Positions 11,924 to 22,957 of a stretch of DNA of 64,000 nt are shown one piece after another. The notes under the pieces are model-generated. The model was given only the letters and a program-made list of their open reading frames with translations, was not told where the DNA came from and did no database searches. A program made the translations under genes and the position numbers. The DNA is taken from positions 3,038,001 through 3,102,000 of the forward strand of contig JAVLRN010000001.1 in NCBI GenBank assembly GCA_032821775.1. The letters are read 5' to 3'. This DNA is from Sanguinoderma infundibulare. Taxonomy: Eukaryota > Basidiomycota > Agaricomycetes > Polyporales > Polyporaceae. Position 1 is the stretch's first letter; every line of letters begins with the position of its first letter.

Positions 11924-12949
11924 GCGCGAGTCAGGCAGGGCAGCAGAGGCCTTGATCTAATCGGATGCCGGTCCCTCAAGCGAGCTAGATTAGATCCCGC
12001 GCCCCTTGCCCCTGGGGCGTCTATCTGCTATTGGGCAACCACCTGGATACAATGCGCTACTTTGACCAGAACCAGCCCACAGAACCGCCTCCAGATGGCA
12101 CACGTTCAATGGCAGAAATCTCTTCCCTGGACGTCCGAGTTTCTTCCACCGGCGTAATACCCGCAGCCCCATGTGAGAGGACTTCTTGTAGGCAGCGTGT
12201 GTTGACGCAGCTCCTCGTCGAACAGCACATTCAGCGCGAACACGGCGAACATCATTAATACGCTCGCAGCCACAGACAAGAAGTGCTAAGCAGGCATTAG
12301 GTCAACGGTAGTCACATTGGTCATTGATAGATGAACGTGAACCGCACCAGCAACAATACGACCTCATGGAGGCAAGGGCCCGGGGCCGGACGGCGTAATA
12401 CAGCGACGACAAATTAATAAGTAAACAGTTCGACATCCTCGCGCGATGCCGAGGCAGCACTGACGGCATTTCCTGAACGAGCTGCAACTTGGTAAATAGC
12501 CTCTGATCCGCGCTGGCCACTTGCAGGTCTCAGGCTGTTGATCTCGAAGTGCGACTATGGGTATGCCAACACCGCACTCGCCGTCCGTGGCCCTTCGATC
12601 CGCAGTCACTCTGTTTGGAATTCGAATACCTGATGACTTTGTGCGCCATCATTTGAAACGCAGAGGGTAGTCGATGAGTGGGAGGGCCTAAGGCTGCCGT
12701 CTGGGTCCTATCGAGTTGCTGTCGGAGTCCTACATTGCTGCGTTTGAACCAAACGAGTAAGGGATCAGAAGAAGCATGATCGTTGCTCTGGCAAAACACG
12801 GCTTCTCACCCTTCGTGTCATGAATAAATCTTTCGATACGTATATAGCTGACAAGCGCACGGATAGATCAAGGCGAGGAAGCAAGGGAGAAAGTGTCAGC
12901 CAACCCTCTTACGGGCATTGTGAGAAGTTGGTGAGCCTGAGAACACAAT
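11924..12949. other. Intergenic region without recognised genes
   Basis: About 1 kb between ARG2 and the tRNA gene. Short ORFs on both strands show no family resemblance and no coherent splice joins. It presumably contains the ARG2 upstream control region. Confidence 0.4.
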
Positions 12950-13021
12950 CCCTGGTAGTATATCGGTTAGTACACGCGCCTGTCACGCGCGAAAGCGGGG
13001 TTCGACTCCCCGCCAGGGAGT
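12950..13021 (+). tRNA. tRNA-Asp (anticodon GTC)
   Basis: A 72-nt cloverleaf without an intron. The acceptor stem TCCCTGG (12950-12956) pairs with CCAGGGA (13014-13020), with discriminator G at 13021. The anticodon stem CGCGC/GCGCG encloses the loop CTGTCAC with anticodon GTC. The T arm is GCGGGGTTCGACTCCCCGC. A T-rich run (ttgtttt) follows as the likely RNA polymerase III stop. Confidence 0.95.
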
Positions 13022-14033
13022 TGTTTTGGGCATCGACATTGTGGGGAAGAAAAACCGAATTCGAACTATCCCGGAACATTATTTCAACGACTTTGATGCT
13101 TAGAATGGAGTAATCAGTCACACCTTATCCGACAGCAGACTGACAGCATCCGGGCGCGATGCGCGCTAATTTCTCGATGACCTCATCGACCCAAATACCT
13201 GCCGACTTCGAAACGTCGCGTCAGGGACATGTCTCTGCGACAGCCGTTCCGCTCGAGTTTGGGGTTCGCAAACATGCTTCAGCCGTCACAAGTTCACTGG
13301 TAGGTAGGCTTGGGTAGGGAGATTAGGGCGCGCCAAATCGAAACCTGACAACTCGCCAGATGATCAATATTTCCGATGCGGGTGGAGCGACCTGAAGCGC
13401 GCCCAGCGTAAGTGCGACATTCCCAGACGTTCCACCTTGATCCCACCCCCGGAATGGAGGCACGCTTGCCACGAGCGCGCCCGAGACGGACAGGAGCCTA
13501 CAGGAGCAGGAGCACGTTGAGGTGACGCTTCAAGACAATGAAGCGAGACGCGTCGATGGCGGAATTACATGCAAGCAGATTCGGGGCACTCGCAGCTGGC
13601 GAGTGGGACTGGACTGCCGGACCGGTACCGGAGCAGGGAGCCGTAGCGTGTGGAAGGATGCCGGCCTCGAACAGTGGCAGGGACGAGGGCGATGGAGCGG
13701 TAGCCTGCCGTAGCGGCGTCGCGATGCCCCCATACCAAGAAGCACCCTCGTTTTTGGACCCCGCCCTGCACTGGCACCCAGTATCCACGGCCGAGCGGCG
13801 ATCCCATATATCCACAAGAGCGCAGAGGTATGCTATAACCCGCTCCGATCCGTCTTCTTCCTCCTTCGAGTGACTCCCTGTCCTCATCCAGTGTCCGCGT
13901 CCTCTGGCCCCGTGCGACAGTCGACTTCCTCTTTCCGTACCTTCCTGCCTCCAACCGCGCACTCGTTTCCTCGCTGCGCCCTCTCCCGTCGGCCCACTGC
14001 GAGTGCAAAAGGTTCTCACCAACCGCTATCATC
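13022..14033. other. Intergenic region
   Basis: About 1 kb. Overlapping ORFs on both strands around 13.5-14.0 kb are compositional and lack any recognisable domain. A weak TATA-like stretch (gctataaccc) occurs near 13833, about 200 bp before the next small ORF. Confidence 0.35.
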
Positions 14034-14279
14034 ATGTTCGCGGCGTCGTCCGTCTCCTCCACGAGCGCCCACCAGCATCCGGGGGAAGCAGACCCATTCG
14101 TCCTGTACGCCCGGTCGCTTCACGACTATACTCTTCGTCTGTGGACGGAGTCGAGGAGAATGGCGGAAGAGAAGGCACGTCTCAAGGCGGCTGCCGTGGC
14201 GTCCGGTGCCCAACCCGAGTCCGCGCCTGTGACATCATACGGCCAGAAGAGGGCCGAGGATGGGACCGGCAAGCCCTAA
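14034..14279 (+). CDS. Small hypothetical protein (81 aa)
   Basis: A single-exon ORF starting MFAASSVSSTSAHQH. It has a Ser/Ala-rich start, then a predicted helical segment (DPFVLYARSLHDYTLRLW) and a charged helix (RRMAEEKARLKAAAVASG), then a polar tail. There is no signal peptide or membrane span. The amphipathic pattern is more protein-like than neighbouring ORFs, and the ORF is flanked by AT-richer DNA, which supports a real small gene. No homology is recognised; function is unknown. Confidence 0.45.
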   Translation: MFAASSVSSTSAHQHPGEADPFVLYARSLHDYTLRLWTESRRMAEEKARLKAAAVASGAQPESAPVTSYGQKRAEDGTGKP

Positions 14280-15539
14280 AACGGTGTTGGCATACCCGTT
14301 GGGTTTAGGCGGAGGATGTAGGGCGGGTGGCCCGCGGATACCTGGGGATGGCTACAGGTGAGTCATGCTTCGGATACGTCGTTGTACATGATGCTCAAGC
14401 GAGGTCCATTGTATCAGCTCACCATGCACGCCGGACGGTCATCGTCGTCCAAAAACCTCTTCCCGAGTACCACAACATGTTTGATACCTTCGCTCGTTCC
14501 CAATCTCCGAATTGCTTGGTTGCTTCCCCATGATTACTATTTCATCGCTCTCGTCTATCACTCCTTGCGCTGTATTGTCGTCTCTGTATAGTACATCTCA
14601 CCCCTCAGTACCCCGTAAAACATCGTCGACTCACTATTGTCATCTCATTGTCCCTCTCCTTATTTACACCTGTGATGTGGGATTTATGCCGCGCTCGTTG
14701 AGTTGTAATCCATCCTATGTTCTCGCAAGTGTACCTCGAATGAAAGCGTGCACACCGAGAAGCGGAGGGCTGGAAGCGAGGAGAGACTGACAGATCAACC
14801 ACGTCGCTATCTCTGGCATTTATATGGCGCATTTACCCAGCAGGCAAGAGTCTAGACCTGCCTGACACGGGAAGTCGAAGGAAGTCGAAGGGTGGACTGA
14901 ATGAAAGACATGTCAGTGACATGGTCACCAATGACTTGTGGCGATGCGGAACGTGCTTGGGGTCTGTGCCTGGCGTTGGACAGCGACGGCCGACTCGCAC
15001 GGACGCTCTTCGCGACGCTGCGCTCGACGTAGATGTCGACACTGGACACCACCACTGGATGCCCGTCGTCGACGTCGACGGCTTCCGCGCATCCGCTTGG
15101 CTTCCGCCTCTGAATTCTATCGCACGAAGCAGGTCACGAGCTCCAGCTATCTTTATTGCCCATCCCATCACGTCCCGCGTGCTATAAATTGAATGAGTTC
15201 TCTGGCAAGACAACATTCGAAGCAGATGTGCGAGAGAAGACCCAGGTACGCTCCCTTTCCTCCGTCCTCCCACACGTCGCGTCCCCCAACACGACACGTT
15301 CTGCGATGAGCGCGAATCATGCCCTGCGCATGGGCAAGTCGACTACGCTGCCCATGCCAGGCCGTTTCGGCACCTACACGTCGTGCTCTCCTCCCACGCG
15401 ACGCACGTTCGATTGATTCAGCTGCCCTCCGACATCATGCATCAGCGGGCCCAACGCCAACGTAACACCCTGCCCCTTGCGATTGTCTCTAAATATTGCC
15501 GCCTTCCTTCCTCTTTAAAAGTGTCACTCTTCGGCGGCG
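14280..15539. other. Intergenic region
   Basis: About 1.26 kb. It has a short tandem gaagtcgaag duplication near 14871-14890. A TTTAAA element near 15514 is close upstream of the sphingomyelinase start. No convincing exons. Confidence 0.35.
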
Positions 15540-18500
15540 ATGCGGCGTGCGTTCTCTGTGCTCGCCATCACCATGGTGTCGCGCAGGTTGCTCAGCGTAG
15601 CCGCCGCTGCGTCGGTCGTTGTCTTTTCCGTGCCTGCCGTCGCTGACCCCGTCTCAGTCGAGAGCTTCGGTCCTTCGGCACTCACGGCTCCGGGGGCTTT
15701 CCCAACGTCGCTCTACAAGCACTACTACAACAATCCCACCGCAACTTCCGCCCAGCCACAGCCTGTGATCTCGGATCCGGTTACTGTGAGTGTGTCGGGC
15801 ACCTTGTGGAGTTCATCATGTTCACACAGTCCCGGTGGACAGCACAAAATCTATCCGTTTAATCTCACCAACCCGGCCACGATCCCGAAGGTGAGCTTAT
15901 CCCCAAGGTTCGCACCGCACCGCTCAATCAGAGCTCATCCTATCACACGACCAGAATGACACCACAGACCCACACATTTTGCCGCCCAAGGCATCCTCCA
16001 GCCAGATCCTCGAGTCGGCCATTCAGCAGGTCCTCTCTATCGCGAACAACTCCAACTTTGGCACCAACTGTGCCAAGTGTCAGGCCGCTCTTCAAGCTGG
16101 CAAGTTCCTCGCGCTTGCGGCGCCAGAGCTTGGCCCGGAGCTGGCGGTGCGCCTGTGCGAGCACTTCAACTTCAACAGCAACTGCGCCACGGAGTTCGGC
16201 ATCTTCTCCCTGGGCTCAGTCATCACCCAGGTGATCGCTGCCGCGGACGTTGGGGGCCTTGATGGACAGGTAACGTCCTCGTGCTCTTTCTCCTGGTGAA
16301 TGACCGGACCACTCATCTCTCATTCTGAAATCTAGATGATTTGCAGTCATTTCATCTCTGGCCTTTGCCCCCTCCCGCCCACGTCTCCATTGAACTTGAC
16401 CAATTGGTTCGCGAAGCCTAAGCCGAGCCCGCTTCCCGCACCCAAGAAGTCGTCTGGCGAGCGTCTGAAGGTTTTGCATCTGTCTGATCTCCACATCGAC
16501 CCTCGTATGTCTATTCTCCTACGAAAGGATTCTGAGAGAGCTTATAGGATTGGCAGGTTACACGAATGGCGCTGAGGCGAACTGCACGTCCGGCCTGTGC
16601 TGCCGCGAGAACAACTCGCCGACTGTTGGCCAAATTTCGTTCCCCGCCCCGCGCTTCGGGGCGTACCTCTGGTATGCCTTGTCGGACGTGGGCAGAATGG
16701 GTCAAACTGACACATTCGAGCAGTGACTCGCCATTTTCTTTGGTCGGGGCTGCACTTACGTCCATCCCGGTTCTTGCTGGTACCGAAAAGACCGGATTTG
16801 ACTTCACCATCTACACGGGTGACCTTGTATCCCACGATTCCGAAAACCAACTTTCCAGGTATGTGGATGAGCTGTGGATTGTAATCGGTTGCTGAACTTG
16901 GCATGTAGGGACTACGTTTTGTACACTGAGGTATACCCAGAATGATTGATGGCTCAAAAATGATGCTAATTGTAGACCAGACCGTCGTGTACGACCTCTT
17001 CAAGCGGCTACTTGGTTCGGGGCCCGTTTATGCGGCGCTGGGAAACCACGACACCTACAACCAGTGCGCATTTCATGTCTACTTACTCAAATTAACGTTT
17101 GTGCTGACAAATCCGTTTGACAGGGCCCAGGACTCGCCTCATGCTCTTGGTGGCCAACAAGCTGACCAGTTCAGCTGGTGAGTACGATTGGCATAGCGAG
17201 TGAATCGGGCCGGAAGTGAGTTGTATCATCATCGCAGGAACTACGACCACGTTTCGTCCCTGTGGGAGTACGAGGGGTGGATCCCTCAGTCTGCCGTGGA
17301 CCTTGCCCGTGCGCACTACGCGGCGTACATGGTGCGCCGAACGGATGGCCTTCGCGTCATCACCCTCAACACGGATCTTTGTGAGCTCCCTTACAGCCTG
17401 TCTGCATGCTCTCCAGCTGATACGTCTGGTTTTAGGGTACACGTACGCATACGTTATGAACTTGCCGCCGGCCGTCGCTAACGACCATGGGTAGCGCGAA
17501 CTATTTTAACTACATCAACATGACGAACCCAGATGTCTCGGGCATGCTCCGCTTCCTCACCGATGAGCTGCAGGCTGCTGAGGATGCAGGCGACTCTGGT
17601 GAGGACCCTAGGTTGTCCGTGTTGATGTCCTTCGCTGTCAACTTGATACGTATCCCACAGTTTGGATTATGGGCCATGTGTTGACTGGGTGGGACGGCAC
17701 GAACCCGCTTCTGAACCCTACGAACCTCTGTAAGCTGTCGATGTTGTTACCCACATGCTGTAATCGCTAATCGATGTTCTCCCGTCCAAGTCTACCAGAT
17801 GTGAGTGACTTCTGGCCGTGTACGTGGGCTACTTACGTATTGAACGCCCCGCCCCCTAGTGTGGATCGGTTCGCACCTCACGTCGTCAAGGGTATGTCAA
17901 TCATTTTCAGGAGCCCACCCTTTGCTTCTCTGACAGTGGCATGAATTTCGTAGCGGTGTTCTGGGGCCACACCCACGAGGATCAAACCATCGTGAGTCCA
18001 AGTCACCCCAGAACCCTGCTTTGGCGGCCTTCTCACCACAGTGCAGATTTATTACGCGAATAACGCCACCGTCATTAGCGCAGAGACCGCGGGTGCAGTG
18101 GGATGGGTAAGCCGATGTCAAATATATATTCATACTGTCAGCCAAGCGATACTGAACGCCCTCCTTCGCGGCGTGGAAGATCGGGCCGTCCATCACCCCA
18201 CTGACCAACCTCAACTCCGGCTTCCGCGTGTACGAGGTCGACTCTGCGGTGCGTTTTTACCTCATCGTGTACGTCTCTGTCGCCAACCTAACGTTATGGC
18301 CGCTTCGACGCGCGCGCGCAGACGTTTGAAATCCTCGACGCGCACACGTGAGTAACCGATTCTATCGAGTAGAGTTCGGGGTGCGAAGCCCGCGGGTGGG
18401 GCGCCGATGCTAAATTGAATCCGCGCGCGCAGGTGGAAGAGTGACGTCAACTCGTTCCCGGAGCTCGACGGGCAGACCGAAGTCGGGCCCACTTACCAAT

Positions 18501-18959
18501 ACGAGTACAGCACGCGCGAGGCGTACGGCGCGAGCATTACGGGATGGGGCCCCGACGACCCCCTCAACGCGACCTGGTGGCACCACGTCACGGAAGGTGT
18601 GTACAATGCTACTAGCGTCGCCGCCGCCGCCGTTCCGTCGCTAGAGGCGATTAGTGCTGACCCTGCTCCACCCGCTTCCCACCTTGTGACGTGTAGCGAT
18701 GGAGGCGAACAATACCCTCGTTTCCGTGCGTACTTTCCATTATCCTGCTTAGCTCCATCTCCGCGGGCTGCTGGCAATTAGGTTGGGGGCTAACGGCTCG
18801 CTTGTTACGCAGGTCTTCAACACGTTCCAAGGCAAGGGCTCCGTGCGTACCCAACCGTGTACCGGGGACTGCATCGCCGCGAAGATCTGCTACATCCGCA
18901 GCGGTAGCGCGCCGATTGCGAAGCAGAACTGCCCCACCGGCTTTGGTTCCGTTCAGTAG
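15540..18959 (+). CDS. Secreted acid sphingomyelinase (sphingomyelin phosphodiesterase)
   Basis: 22 exons: 15540-15785, 15843-15890, 15955-16269, 16336-16504, 16557-16671, 16724-16858, 16909-16930, 16981-17063, 17124-17177, 17238-17380, 17436-17442, 17495-17598, 17661-17729, 17791-17800, 17860-17891, 17954-17991, 18047-18106, 18180-18248, 18322-18347, 18433-18596, 18697-18725, 18813-18959 (694 aa). After a signal peptide comes a saposin-B-like domain with paired cysteines (NCAKCQ, RLCEHFN, MICSHFISGLC). Next is the calcineurin-like metallophosphatase core with all expected metal motifs: HLSDLHIDP, TGDLVSHD, GNHDTY, IMGHVLTGWD and FWGHTHED. The C-terminal domain has YEYSTREAYG and GDCIAAKICYIRS. 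The family hydrolyses sphingomyelin-type phosphodiesters outside the cell or in acidic compartments. A second in-frame ATG at 15573 gives a cleaner signal peptide and may be the true start. Confidence 0.93.
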
Positions 18960-19275
18960 GCTTGTAGAATGCACCACACGGTTGCATTTGTTTGGGTAAA
19001 GAGTGTCCGGCGTGTGTCCGGCACCAAGTCGGTTAATACAACTGTCTTTTATCTATCATTCGAATGGAGGGGAATGTGAGAGTCCTGAGCACAGAATGAT
19101 CGCGATTCGCGACCAACCTCGCAGTGTTTTGTTTGCCACACGGTAATGATAAGGACCGAACAGTGACATGAATGTCTTGCATGGTTCATTGTACAACAGC
19201 TCGCTATACACTGTCCGATGGTACAGAACGACAGTCACATCCAGGGTTAACAGATGGCCAAAGTTAGAAAATAAG
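18960..19275. other. Convergent intergenic spacer
   Basis: About 315 bp between two convergent genes. Probably only 3' UTR sequence. Confidence 0.4.
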
Positions 19276-20471
19276 TTAAGAGAGGGCAGGGTTGTTCTCC
19301 GCAAAGTACTCGTGGTTGTCCGCGTTGAAGATCGCCTCAGAGGGGTCGCTCTGGGCGAGGTCGTTCGCGGCGGACTGGCCGTAGACGTAGTCTTCGGTGC
19401 CGCCGTTGACAGTGAAGTGGGATGCCTGAGAGGTCATAAAGATCAGATTGCGTTGTGGAGTTGTGGGCATGAGAATTCCAATCGGGACAGAACGTACTTC
19501 GTGGATGAGGGTGCCCGCGCGCGAGTCGGTGCCCGTGTTGGGCGCGTCCCAGAACGCACCGCAGAGGTAGATGGTGCCGAACTCGCTGGGGTAGACGTAC
19601 GCGTACGTGCCCGAGTCGGTGCACGTGCAATCGTACGTGAAGGTCGTGTAGTCGTGCGAGTTGATGTTCGCGAAGTGGCTCTGCACGGTGCTGTGGCGCG
19701 AGCTCGTGTACGTGCCGAACCAGTTCGTGTAGCGGGCCGTGGACGCGGTGCGGTTCTGGAGGTACGAGAGCGCGGCCGCGGCGTAGCTCTGGGCGGAGGG
19801 GGCGGCGGTGGCCAGCGCGGACTGCCTGGAGGACAAGCAGCCGTTGTACGTTTCGCGCTTGGCGAGCGCGGGGGTGGCGCGGACGACCGCGAGGTTGCCG
19901 CCGGTGAGGGAAGCGACGTGCGACTCGGCGGATGCGCGGATGGTGGAGACCTCGTTGTCGGCGTTGACGTAGTGGAAGAGGTTGGACGCCTCGACCGTGT
20001 ACTGGTTGAGACCGGTGCTCGTGAAGTTGTAAGTGGATGAAATTGTGAATAACGAGCGTAAGCTGCTCTTTAATTCATCTATAGTAATTGGGATTGCGGG
20101 ACCCTTACGATCGTGAGTGAGCGAGATGGATTCGCTAGCTGCAAGGACAGTGAAAGCCGAGGGGTCCGTCAACTTGGCTGCCTGGCTGGGGGAGTACTTG
20201 ACCTTGACACCGTAAAGCTGGGACTGGCACCGTCATCGGTGGTGATAACGAAGGTATTGGCAGGAAGAGTGTTGAGGGTACTGTGGGGGTCGTTAAGAAG
20301 CTTAAGGGTCTCATCACCAGTGTTGGTGAGAGTAGTGACAATCTTCAAGTTCTCGACGCCATCGACAGCCGCAGGGCCAGAGACCTTGAGGGAGAGACCA
20401 GGAGCGGCGGTGACAGAGGTTACGGTAGCCGCAAGAGCAATCAGGGCAGTGTGAAGGGAGATGGAAAACAT
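19276..20471 (-). pseudogene. M35 peptidyl-Lys metalloendopeptidase (deuterolysin family), apparently disrupted
   Basis: The start at 20471 gives a signal peptide (MFSISLHTALIALAATVTS), then the prodomain-like beta region and a C-terminal catalytic domain. The zinc motif HEASH is split by an intron (19497-19426) after HE, and is followed by GGTEDYVYGQSAAND, the downstream aspartate motif of aspzincins. Secreted M35 enzymes of mushrooms cleave before lysine. Two lesions are visible. First, near 20210 the frame of ...GASPSFT and that of ...VKVKYSPSQAAKLTDP do not join; one base appears missing. Second, a 66-nt intron starting GTAAGG at 20108 would end in AA instead of AG at 20043, although the flanking exons join as THD-LSSTYNFT. 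Retaining that intron is in frame and adds 22 residues. Assembly error or an unusual 53-nt intron could explain the first lesion. Confidence 0.72.
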
Positions 20472-20542
20472 TGCAACTCCGAGGTGTGACTGTAACACGG
20501 TGAACCAACTGGGCGAGGAAAGTCGACGCAAACCAACATCTC

Positions 20543-20548
20543 TTTATA
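20543..20548 (-). promoter_or_regulatory. TATA box of the M35 gene
   Basis: TATAAA on the minus strand, about 70 bp upstream of the M35 start codon. It is intact even though the reading frame is damaged. Confidence 0.5.
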
Positions 20549-21784
20549 CCATGGCGGTATCTCTAGGATAGCACTGGACGAGAAGCAAGGCTGAAGTGGC
20601 ATATTGCAACCTTGGGAAAACAACCCGAGAGCATGCAACGCCAAGGCCAAGTGTGTCGTGTGATGAGGTTGAGTATAACCGTTCGCCCTCGGAGCCAGAG
20701 CTTCCCCGTCCATAGAACTGTACATTCCAGGATGGTGTGATCCACGAAAAAGAGCCGTTACTGATATACGCGGCACAGGGGACAGGGACGTCAGAAAGTG
20801 TCGCCTGCATGGTTGATGGGACATGCATGGTTCTCAGGGACAACCTCAAAGTCCATGTGGATGGGCACGGGCCTAGTGACGATCCAACGGAGAAGCATTG
20901 GGAAGATGTCGAGGTTTCTTCCGGGCTTCCTCCAGCTGAGTGGAATGAGCGAGCGGTAATGTGAAAGATAAGGGTGAACATACCGCATGCAGCAACGGTA
21001 GAAATCAACTCTTGGCGCTGTGGGAAGCCAGCATGATGTTAGCCGAGATAACCATGGCTCACGATAGACCGCTGCACGTATAGCTTGACAGAAGGAGGCA
21101 ACTAGGAGGTGGAGGCCGTTGAACCTCCTCAGGCTCGAGTCTGGCACAGGATCAGATCGGCCCGCGCGTCTCCGGTCCAATTCGTTGCGCTTGGCATCAC
21201 TCTCTCTCTCCATCCCATCTGCTCGCAACCACATGCGTCCCCTCCTCCAGTGCCAGGTCTTTCTGCCTTGTGATACTTCGCTGGAACCGACAGGAACTGC
21301 TAATTGTGATCAGGAACTATCTCATGCGCTGACGCGTGTCACCACTAAGTACCTCGACATTTGACCCAGCTTGGCCTGAGAGACGAGAAGTATCGTTCGA
21401 AGTACTGTTGTCCCGCCCAGCTAACCACTGCTTCTGGCAGGACATCATCTTGTCGTGGGATCACAACATGGTCCACCTTCGCTGCAACGGGTTGCAAGTC
21501 GAGAGGATCAAACGGTGCTAGGCCTATGAACCAAGTGCTTCTTCGTAATTATCAGGCTAACACTGTCAACTGCCAGGGATAATCCTTTGTTCTGGCCTAC
21601 AAGGTCCATGCATGCTTTTTACTTGTGGGATGAAGCACAAAGAGACCGCATTGACTACGTCACGCTTGCGCCACTGCCACCACAACGTTATCCGGGACCA
21701 AAGCACCGTCGACCATATATATGCGTATATCCCCTTGCTTCTCAGCGGGACGCAGGACGCGCATTCGTTTCTCAACCCTCCAAC
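20549..21784. promoter_or_regulatory. Intergenic region with TATA element of the kinase-like gene
   Basis: About 1.2 kb without convincing exons. A CATATATATG element at 21714-21723 lies about 65 bp upstream of the ATG at 21785 and is a good TATA box candidate. Confidence 0.45.
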
Positions 21785-22640
21785 ATGGACGCTCACTCTC
21801 AAAACGGACTCCGGATCTCCTTCGATCCATCCACCGAGTTCACTCTTCAACCGTCCTCCTCGCGTTATCCATGGACTGAAGTGACCGTGATCGACGAGGG
21901 CCACAAGCCCCTTCTCACATTCGATGGCACCCCGCTCGTCTCCAAATACGAAGGCGCTCGCGAACTGTATCGCGGATACATGGAGCAGTTCGAGCACAAC
22001 GGCGGAAGGCGCGTGCAGGCCTTGCGCGAAGTTGCAATCAAGTGGGTCGTTGGCGAGTCGAACCTGGGCGGCATCAAAAGAGAGGCTCGACTATACGAAA
22101 AAGAGCTCGCGCCACTACAAGGCACTGTGGTTCCTAGGTTCTACGGGTTCTTCAGAGGCTTCGTAGGCGCGAACGAAGTCGGCTGCATCATCCTCGAGTG
22201 GTGCCGCGGTGACCCGATCAAGGAGATGCACGAACTAAAGTGAACCACCTCGTTGAGTCTCCTCGAATTTTCTTTTTCTGGGCTGACGCGATATCCCCGC
22301 GTGCAGCCGTCAACGAATGCTCGCCGCAATTGCGTTGCACGAAGCAGGCGTGTACCACAGCCGGATGCTTGACAAGACGCACTGGCTATTTGCCGACGAT
22401 GGCACGTTTCGGATCGTCGGCTTTTCGTCTGCGCAGACCCATGGCTGCGACGGGATGACTGTGCTCTCGAAAGACACTGGTGGCGACCCCCGTCCTAGGG
22501 CAGTATGCAAGGAGTTGGCTGTACTAGAGTCGCGGTTCGGCGTGGATGCCGAACGCCTTGGCACTTTCGTCAGATGGGCGAACAACCTGTATCCCGAGTT
22601 TGACACCTCATTCTTCGAGGTGTACTCCTTCCCGTGCTGA
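21785..22640 (+). CDS. Degenerate protein-kinase-like protein (pseudokinase)
   Basis: Exons: 21785-22239 and about 22307-22640 (262 aa). A small kinase-like fold can be followed: beta3 lysine in VAIKWVVG (K86), alphaC glutamate in IKREARLYE (E100), and a hinge-like GCIILEWC. The rest looks degraded. The catalytic-loop position reads GVYHSRM with no aspartate, and the metal-binding DFG position reads RIVGFSSA with no aspartate. The N-terminal 80 residues are a family-specific region. It is clearly paralogous to the minus-strand gene at 25087-25969 (shared LxREAxxY, LQGxVVPxFxGFF, VGCxxLEWC, DGTxRIVxF). It is probably inactive as a kinase and may be a binding protein. The upstream ATG at 21587 was rejected because the TATA box lies between it and 21785. 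Confidence 0.7.
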
Positions 22641-22957
22641 TCGCCCTCTCTACCTCGCTCCTTTGTACTGCTAATTGATGTCCTAGCCTGTATCGTGTAT
22701 CCTAATGTATTCTATACGATGGAATCTGTAGTTGTTGTGTCAAAATATTAACAGGGCGCGGTCTAGTGCTCTAATGCTAACGCTACATCTATTCCCTTCT
22801 ACTCCTTAATACCGCATAGCCGCGAGATCATTATATCTCATCCCGAAAGATATCCCAACCAAACCGATGTCCACATCCCCCGACATGATCATCATCGCGC
22901 CCCGGGCCGGCAAGGCACAAGACGGGATAGGAATGACCCCTCCGAGTGGCGTTCCCA
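22641..22957. other. Convergent spacer, possible alternative 3' coding end of the F-box gene
   Basis: If the 10-bp duplication at 23021-23040 is ignored, the F-box gene frame continues into this stretch to a stop at 22831. Otherwise nothing is recognised. Confidence 0.35.

Noticed and set aside
19168..20040. 290-codon plus-strand ORF opposite the M35 gene
   Set aside because: Repetitive V/R/G/A composition typical of antisense frames; the minus strand has zinc-binding motifs.
20113..20212. 53-nt intron (GTGCCA...GGCAG) to bridge the M35 frame break
   Set aside because: It restores frame but would delete a conserved-looking beta strand (FT..VKVKYSP), and the donor is poor; a one-base loss is more parsimonious.
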